64,000 nucleotides of DNA from DATBQN01 sp963799925 (GTDB lineage: Bacteria > Acidobacteriota > Thermoanaerobaculia > Multivoradales > UBA5704): the NCBI GenBank assembly GCA_963799925.1, contig CAWCYZ010000001.1:496001-560000 (forward strand). The letters are read 5' to 3'. The notes beneath the pieces were generated by a model. The model ran no database searches, was not told where the DNA came from, and worked only from the letters and a program-made list of their open reading frames with translations. The translations under genes were made by a program, and so were the position numbers. Of the stretch, positions 58,039-64,000 are shown in pieces (position 1 is the stretch's first letter; every line of letters begins with the position of its first letter).

Positions 58039-59297
58039 ATGAGCTTCTCCGATCCCATCGTGCTCGCCTTCTCCGGCGGGCTGGACACCTCGTTCTGCAT
58101 CCCCTGGCTCGCCGAGACCTCGGCCGGCCGGTGGTCACCGTGACCGTGGACACCGGCGGGCTCGACGCCGCGGCGGCCGCGGAGCTCGCCGCGGCGCTCG
58201 CGCGTCCTCGGCGCGGCGGACCACCTGCTGATCGACGCGCGCGAGGACTTCTTCGACCGCGTGCTGCGCTTCCTGATCCTGGGCAACGTCCGGCGCGGCC
58301 AGGTCTATCCGCTCTGCGTCGGCGCCGAGCGGGTGATCCAGGCGCAGGAGGTGGCGAGGGCCGCCGCCGGCTCGGCTCGCGCACGGTCGCCCACGGCTGC
58401 ACGGCGGCGGGCAACGACCAGGTGCGCTTCGAGGTGGCCCTGCGCACCCTCGATCCCGAGCTCGAGATCCTGGCGCCGGTGCGCGACGAGCCGCGGCCGC
58501 GCGCCGAGCAGGTCGCCTTCCTCGCGAGCGCGCGGGCTCCCGGTGCCGCCGTCCGGCGCCGCCTACTCGATCAACCGCGGCCTCTGGGGGGTGACGATCG
58601 GCGGCCAGGAGACGCTCGACACCGTCGCGCTCGATCCCCGAGACCGCCTGGGTGCTGACCCGAGGGCGCCTTCGACGCCCCCCTGCCGCCGGCGCGCCAC
58701 ACGGTCGCCTTCGTCCAGGGCGTACCCGCGCGCCTGGGACGGCGAGGCGCTCGCGCCGGTCGCGCTTGATCGAGGCGGTGGAGGACGGCGGCGCAGGGTC
58801 TACGGCATCGGCCGCGGCATCCATCTGGGCGAGACGATCCTCGGCATCAAGGGACGGGTCGCCTTCGAGGCGCCGGCCGCCGAGGTGCTGCTCGACCGCC
58901 CACCGCGAGCTCGAGAAGCTGTCGCTCACCGGCCGGCAGGTCGCGGGTCAAGGAGACGGTCGCGGCGGTCTACGGCGACCTCGTCCACGAGGGGCAGCAG
59001 CCTCGATCCGGTCTGCCGCGACATCGAGGCGCTCCTCCTCTCCTCGCAGGCAGCGGGTGACGGGGGAGGTCCACCTCCTCTTCCGCCCCGGCCAGGTCTT
59101 CGTCGAGGGGGTGGCCTCGCCCTTCTCGCTGCGGGCGGCCTCGCGCGGCGTCTACGGCGAGGCGGCCGGCGAGTGGTCGGCGGCCGACGCCCGCGGCTTC
59201 TCGCGCATCGTGGCGCTGCCGGGCGAGCTCTGGGCGCGCCTGGCGGGGAGGCGAGACCGCGGCCGGCGGCGCCCGGGACGGAGGAGGCCAGCGGTGA
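58039..59297 (+). CDS. argG: Argininosuccinate synthase (many frameshifts)
   Basis: Starts at ATG 58039 with the PP-loop AFSGGLDTSFCIPWLAE. Pieces across all three frames reconstruct the enzyme: HLLIDAREDFFDRVLRFLIL, HGCTAAGNDQVRFEVALRTL, AAYSINRGLWGVTIGGQETL, LIEAVEDGG, YGIGRGIHLGETILGIKGRV, HRELEKLSLTGRQV, SLDPVCRDIEALL. It condenses citrulline and aspartate with ATP. About 14 single-base shifts are needed in 1.26 kb, mostly insertions, yet no domain is missing. The TGA at 59295-59297 overlaps the next GTG start. Confidence 0.88.
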
Positions 59298-60390
59298 AGA
59301 CCGTGCTGCTCGACAAGATCGCCTCGGTGACCCGTGCCTGCGGCCTCAAGCGCGAGGTGCGGGTGAGCGCCGACATCCCCTGCGAGGAGGGGGTGGTGGT
59401 CGCCGTGCGGGTGCGCAACGACAAGACGCACCTACAGCCAGCTCGAGCTGCCGAGCGGCCGCATGGCGCAGGTCAAGAAGGGGGACGTGGTCGCCGGCGC
59501 CCTCGGCCACCGCCACGCCCTGTTCGGCTACTCGGGGCACCTGCCGGAGCGGCTGGCCCCCGGCGACACCGTCCACCTGCTCAACATGGGCGGGGTGATC
59601 GGGATCTGCGACTCGGTGAACCCCGACCTCGGGCCGCCGTTCGAGTGCGAGGTGCTGGGCGCGGTGCTCCACTTCCCCTACCTCGGCGAGCGGATCGGCG
59701 ATCGCGGCGCGGATCGGCGGCGAGCCGCTGCGACCCCGGCGGCGCCGCCTCGACGCCGCCGGCGGTGCCGGTGGTCGCCCTGGTCGGCTCGTGCATGAAC
59801 TGCGGCAAGACGGCCGCCGCCTGCACCCTGGTCCGCCATCTCAGCCACGCGCGGCCTGACCGTCGACGGCCTCAAGGCGACCGGCGTCTCGCTGCGCCGC
59901 GACGTGCTCGCCATGGAGGACGCCGGGGCGCGCGCGACGGCCCTGTTCACCGACCTCGGGCGTGGTCTCGACGACGCCGGCCAACGCGCCGGCGGTCGAC
60001 CCGGACGCTGGTGACCCGCCTCGCCGCCGGCCGGCCGGACGCCATCGTGGCCGAGCTCGGGGACGGCCTCCTGGGCGCCTACGGTGTGGCGGCGATCCTC
60101 GACGATCCGAGCGATCCGCGCCGCGCTTGACCGCCGTCGTGCTCGCCGCCAACGACCCGGTGGCGGCCTGGGGCGGGGTGCGGATGCTCGCGCGAGCGGT
60201 TCGGCATCGAGCCCGTGGCGGTGACCGGCCCGGCGACCGACAACCTCGCCGGGACGCGGATCATCGAGGAGGAGCTGGGGGTGCCGGCGATCAACGCGCG
60301 GACCGACGGCGAGGCCGGCTGTGCGGCGCTGGTGCGCGGAGCGCGCTGGGGCTGCGGCGCTCGCGGCGCCGGCGGAGTGTGGCGGGATGA
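59294..60390 (+). CDS. P-loop protein of unknown function inside the arginine operon (frameshifts)
   Basis: Starts with GTG 59294 overlapping the argG stop. Residues about 1-140 read EVRVSADIPCEEGVVVAVRV, YSQLELPSGRMAQVKKGDVV and HLLNMGGVIGICDSVNPDLG, a domain I cannot name. Then follows a P-loop domain with Walker A ALVGSCMNCGKTAAA and LTVDGLKATGVSLRRDVLAM, AIVAELGDGLLGAYGVAAIL, VAVTGPATDNLAGTRIIEEE. The nucleotide-binding half recalls DUF1611/MobB-like GTPases but a firm assignment is not possible. It sits where Bacteroidetes operons can carry an acetyltransferase, so a role in acylated-ornithine arginine synthesis or its control is a hypothesis. About nine frame shifts. Confidence 0.55.
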
Positions 60391-61522
60391 CGCGCGCCCG
60401 TGCCCGCCGATCCCCGCGGTCGTGCTGGGCGGCACCGGCTACGTGGCCGGCGAGCTGCTGCGCCTCCTCGCCGGCCATCCGCGATCCTCGCCCGTGGCGG
60501 CGGTCCTCTCGGACAGCCAGGCGGGCGGCGCGGTCGAGGCCGCCTTCCCGCATCTCGCGGGGTGCTATCCGCGGGCTGGCGTTCTGCCGGGCGCGCGACG
60601 GAGGCTGGCGCGGGTGATCGGCGGAGCGACGCAGGACCGCTCGCGCGTGCTCTGCGCCGCGCCCCACGGCGCCGCGGCGCCCCTGCTCGACGAGCTGCTG
60701 AGCGCGGCGGAGGAGGCCGGCAGCGCGGTCAAGGTGGTGGACGTCTCGGCCGACTTCCGCTTCGCGCGACGGCGAGCGCCTACGAGGCGGTCTACGGCCA
60801 CCCGCACGGCGCGCCGGGCCGCCTGCCGGCGAGTTCCGCTGCGCCCTGCCGGAGCACCTGCGCGGACGACGCCGCGCGGGGCCACGTCGGCCATCCCGGC
60901 TGCTTCGTCACCGCGACGCTGCTCGCCGCCGTGCCGCTGCTCGAAGCTCGGGCTGGTCGAGCCGCGCCTCTCGGTCGTCGCCGTCACCGGCAGCACCGGC
61001 GCGGGGCGCGACGCCGACCGCCACCACCCACCACCCGGCGCGGCGGAGCAACCTCTTCGCCTACAGCCCGCTGCGCGCACCGGCACGAGCCCGAGATGCG
61101 GGCGCTGGCCGAGGCGGCCTCGGGCGTCGACGCGGAGATCTTCTTCACGCCGCAGGCGGGGCCGTTCGCGCGCGGCATCTACGCCACGCTCCAGGCGCGG
61201 CTGCGCGGCCGATGCGCGGCGGCGGAGGTCCGCCAGGCGCTCGCCGGCTTCTACGCCGGAGCGCCGTTCGTCGAGGTCCTGGCCGATCCGCCGCGCCTCC
61301 AGGACGTGGTGGGGACCAACCGCGCCGCCTCTCGGCGGCCGCCGTCGCGGCGACCACCTGGTGGTCTTCTCGGCGATCGACAACCTGGTGAAGGGCGCCG
61401 CCGGCGGCGGCATCCAGTGGATGAACCGGCTGCTCGGCTTCCCGGAGACGGCGGGCTTGACGCCGGCCGGCCTCGGCTGGCTCTGGGCTGTCGCGCTGTC
61501 CGATCGAAGGAGAGCTCGATGA
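60387..61522 (+). CDS. argC: N-acyl-glutamyl-phosphate reductase ArgC (frameshifts)
   Basis: ATG 60387 overlaps the previous TGA. NAD(P)-binding VVLGGTGYVAGELLRLLAGH, then VLCAAPHGAAAPLLDELLSA, KVVDVSADFRF, the catalytic cysteine GHVGHPGCFVTATLLAAV, SVVAVTGSTGAG and HEPEMRALAEAASGVDAEIF. The end LVVFSAIDNLVKGAAGGGIQ and WMNRLLGFPETAGL is the usual C-terminus. It reduces the acyl-glutamyl phosphate to the semialdehyde. The stop overlaps argD as ATGA. Frames change repeatedly. Confidence 0.88.
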
Positions 61523-62721
61523 CCCCGCCCGCGACGCAGCCGCCGCCGACCGTCCTGCCAGGCCCGAGCTCGACGAGGCGCGCTGGCTCCTCCCCGTCTA
61601 CGCCCACACCCCGGTCGAGCCGGTCTCGGGCGACGGGGTGATCGTCCAGACCCGCGGACGGCCGCTCGCTGATCGACTTCTACGGCGGCCACGCCGTGGC
61701 GCTCCTCGGCTACCGCCATCCGCGGCTGGTGGCGGCGCTCGCCGGCCAGGCGGAGGAGCTGTTCTTCCAGAGCAACTCGGTGCCGCTCGCCGTCCGCGCC
61801 CGGGCCGCCGAGCGGCTGGTGCGCTTCGGGCCGGCCGGGCTGACCCGCGCCTTCCTGGTCAACAGCGGCGCCGAGGCGAACGAGAACGCCCTGCGCCTCG
61901 CCTTCCGCGCACACCGGGCGCCGCCCGGTCGTGGCCCTGGAGGGAGCCTTCCACGGCCGCACGGCGGCGGCGGCGGCGGTCAGCCACAAGTCGGAGGGGC
62001 TGGTACGGCTTCCCGCGCGACCCCGTTCGCCGTCACCTTCGTGCCGCGCGGGGACCTGGAGGCGCTGGAGGCGGCGCTGGCGACGGACGTCGCGGCGCTG
62101 ATCGTCGAGCCGATCCAGGGGCTGGCCGGCGCCGTCGACCTCGGGGCGCGACTACCTCGCGGCGGCGCGCGAGCTCACCCGCGAGGCCGGCGCCCTGCTC
62201 GATCTTCGACGAGGTGCAGTGCGGCATGGGGCGCACCGGCCACCCGTTCGCCGCGCAGGCCTACGGCGTCACGCCGGACCTGCTGACCACCGCCAAGGGG
62301 CTCGCCGGCGGCTTCCCGGCCGGCGCGCTGCTGGCGAGCGACGCGGTGGCGGCGGGGCTGGGCGCAAGGGGGACCTGGGGAGCACCTTCGGCGGCGGGCC
62401 GCTCGCCTGCGCGCTGATCGAGGCGGTGATCGAGACGATCGAGTCCGAGCGGGCTGCTGGCGCGGGTGCGGGCGCTGTCCGCGCCTGATCCGCGACGACC
62501 TGCCGGGTGGGGCCGGTCGACGCGATCCAGGGGAAGGGCTTCCTGCTCGGCCTGCGCACCTCGCGGCCGGCGCGGGAGATCGTCGACGAGCTGCTGGCGA
62601 AGGGGATCCTCGCCGGCACCAGCGGCGATCCCGCGGATCGTCCGCCTGCTGCCGCCGCTGGTCCTCGAGGAGGCGCACGTCGAGGCGCTGGCCGCGGCCC
62701 TGGCGGAGATCCGCGCCGTGA
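61519..62721 (+). CDS. argD: Acylornithine aminotransferase ArgD (frameshifts)
   Basis: ATG 61519 with GAAGGAGAG ribosome binding site. PLP fold-type I segments: LIDFYGGHAVALLGYRHPRL, AFLVNSGAEANENALRLAFR, IFDEVQCGMGRTGHPFAAQA, the PLP lysine TTAKGLAGGFPAGALLAS, STFGGGPLACALIEAVIETI and KGFLLGLRTSRPAREIVDEL. Makes N-acylornithine from the semialdehyde and glutamate. The last part is frameshifted and its stop overlaps the argF' GTG. Confidence 0.88.
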
Positions 62722-63744
62722 AGCGGATTCCTCTCGCCTCGCCGAGCTCGCGCCCGGGGAGATCGCGGAGCTGCTCGACCTGCGCGCGCCGGCTGGAGCG
62801 GCGGCCGGAGCCGCGAGGCGCTCGAAGGGCAAGAGTCCTCGGCGCTCCTCTTCTTCAACCCGTCGCTGCGCACCCTCGCCTCCTTCCAGGCGGGGATGGC
62901 GCGGCTCGGCGGCAGCTCGTTCGTGATCTCGCCGGGGCAGGGGACCTGGCTGCTCGAGACCCGCGACGGCGTGGTGATGGACGGCGCCGCCGCCGAGCAC
63001 GTGCGCGAGGCGATCCCGGTGCTGGCGGGCTATGTCGACGCCCTCGGCATCCGCTCCTTCGCGGGCGGCACCGACCTCGCGGCCGACCTCGCCGACTCCG
63101 ACCTTCCGCGCCATGGCGGCCGTCGCCGTGCGCCGGTCGTGCCGCTGATCAACCTCGAGTCGGCGATCGATCACCCCTGCCAGGCGCTGGCCGACTGGAA
63201 GACGCTGGACGATCTCGGCGTCCCGGCGCGCGGCGGCAAGTTCGTCCTCTCCTGGGCCTGGCACCCGAAGCCGCTGCCGCTCGCGGTGCCGGCGGCGGCC
63301 GTCCACATGGCGGCGCTGCGCGGGATGGACGTCACCGTGCTGCGGCCCGACGGGTTCGCGCTGCCGGAGCCGGTGATGGCGCGGGCGCGGGCGGCGGCCG
63401 AGCTCTCCGGCGGCTCGCTCCGCGAGACCGCCGACCGCGGCGAGGCGCTCGCCGGCGCGCAGGTGCTCTACGCCAAGTCGTGGACCGTCGCCGCTCCACT
63501 ACGGCGACCCCGCGGCCGAGGCGGAGCGTCCGCGCCGGCCTCCGCGACTGGTGCGTCGGACGACGAGCTGGTTCGCGGACCGCCGCGCCGGACTGCCGGT
63601 TCATGCACTGCCTGCCGGTGCGGCGCAACGTGGTGGTCGAAGGACGCGGTGCTCGACGGGCCGCGCAGCGTCGTGGTCCACGAGGCGCGGCAACCGCATG
63701 TGGGCGCAGATGGCGGTGCTCCACCGTCTGCTGCGAGACGCTGA
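62718..63744 (+). CDS. argF': N-acyl-L-ornithine transcarbamylase (acetyl or succinyl type), frameshifts
   Basis: Starts at GTG 62718. Carbamoyl-phosphate site FFNPSLRTLASFQAGMARLG, then GQGTWLLETRDGVVMDGAAA, YVDALGIRSFAGGTDLAADL, DHPCQALADWKTLDDLG, KFVLSWAWHPKPLPLAVPAA, VLYAKSWTVAAP and MHCLPVRRNV. The WxWHPKPLPLAVP segment and WLLETRDGVVMDG are those of the AOTC/SOTC group, not of ordinary ornithine transcarbamylase. At the substrate-specificity position (Glu 92 in Xanthomonas AOTC, Pro 90 in Bacteroides SOTC by my alignment from memory) this protein has Ala. About 340 residues once frames are joined. Confidence 0.85.
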
Positions 63745-63769
63745 GGAGATCGAACGAAGGAGACTGCAG

Positions 63770-64000
63770 ATGAAAGACGTCGGCCAGCGCACCGCGCGAG
63801 GCGACCGCCCTGCAAGCACGCGGTCCCCTACATCCGGATCTTCAAGGGGAAGACCTTCGTCGTCAAGGCGGGGGGCGGCGCCCTCGAGCGCGAGGCGACC
63901 GCGCGCGCCCTGGTCGAGCAGATCGAGGTGCTCCACCAGGTGGGCATCCGCGTCGTGCTGGTGCACGGCGGCGGCACCCAGTCGACCGGCCTCGCCCGCG
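63770..64000 (+). CDS. argB: Acylglutamate kinase ArgB, 3' truncated by the window
   Basis: ATG 63770 after GAAGGAG. After one frame change the sequence reads YIRIFKGKTFVVKAGGGALE, then RALVEQIEVLHQVGIRVVLV and HGGGTQST, the nucleotide and substrate-binding glycine loops of amino-acid kinases in the ArgB group. The gene continues beyond the window, so a fused acetyltransferase, known in some AOTC-containing bacteria, cannot be excluded. Confidence 0.82.
   Translation, partial: MKDVGQRTARGDRPASTRSPTSGSSRGRPSSSRRGAAPSSARRPRAPWSSRSRCSTRWASASCWCTAAAPSRPASPA

Noticed and set aside
57547..64000. Programmed frameshifting or a phase-variable operon
   Set aside because: There are far too many shifts, with no common slippery sequence or stimulatory structure, and essential enzymes would need dozens of recodings each. 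Sequence error is simpler.

Overview
The window is very GC-rich bacterial chromosomal DNA with dense, mostly GC-ending-codon genes on both strands. I infer a soil- or sediment-type Acidobacteriota, most likely near Thermoanaerobaculia. The basis is secreted proteins ending in a CRLLDTR...DVxGYF domain, an IPTL-type C-terminal sorting signal, FG-GAP/UnbV and sulfatase-TPR proteins, and a Bacteroidetes-like arginine operon that uses a transcarbamylase for acylated ornithine. There is no rRNA or tRNA here, so this placement is inference. No phage, plasmid backbone, insertion sequence or CRISPR array is recognisable.

Layout. 0-5.3 kb: a 5'-truncated FG-GAP/UnbV protein, a TPR partner, a small hydrolase, a DUF983 protein and a tandem-repeat secreted protein. 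5.3-13.5 kb: an M48 lipoprotein peptidase, an ATP-grasp ligase-like gene, a zinc metallopeptidase, TrmL, a decayed DUF433/DUF5615 toxin-antitoxin pair in a lower-GC patch, a frameshifted hydantoinase B and an HD-domain protein. 13.5-24.4 kb: RNase D, an esterase, a secreted repeat protein, a MerR-TPR regulator, a divergent ku/ligD module and clpS-clpA. 24.5-31.4 kb: two large secreted proteins that share a C-terminal domain, then a gene-poor stretch with a 20-bp-period repeat array. 31.4-45.7 kb: marC and a sulfatase-like TPR lipoprotein, a sorted surface protein, two BON-domain proteins, fdhD, a second (tandem) ku-ligD module, an EamA transporter and a VOC protein. 45.7-57.3 kb: a BNR-propeller protein, a Ca2+/H+ exchanger, a broken AbrB gene, PIN-PhoH, a LOG-family protein, a second sulfatase-like protein, an S51-like peptidase, a metallophosphoesterase and small secreted proteins. 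57.5 kb to the end: argR-argG-(P-loop gene)-argC-argD-argF'-argB, with start/stop overlaps at most junctions.

Two things stand out. First, four copies of a roughly 100-bp element (7.6, 12.7, 21.5 and 24.4 kb) have a nearly constant core and terminal inverted repeats whose bases change together between copies. I do not recognise this family. Second, the arginine operon carries an apparent single-base indel about every 30 to 250 bases, far more than the rest of the window. I read these as sequence or assembly errors, so the operon is annotated by joining frames. Isolated indels of the same type break the ATP-grasp, hyuB, clpA, ku2, abrB and sulfatase-TPR genes; correcting them restores normal proteins and, in several cases, clean overlapping start/stop signals.

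How the genes fit together. The two ku/ligD pairs give a duplicated non-homologous end-joining capacity. clpS-clpA is a standard adaptor-unfoldase operon for N-end-rule proteolysis. The arginine genes form one coupled operon, and its transcarbamylase has alanine at the position that separates N-acetyl- from N-succinylornithine enzymes. Much of the remainder encodes exported repeat proteins of unknown function.
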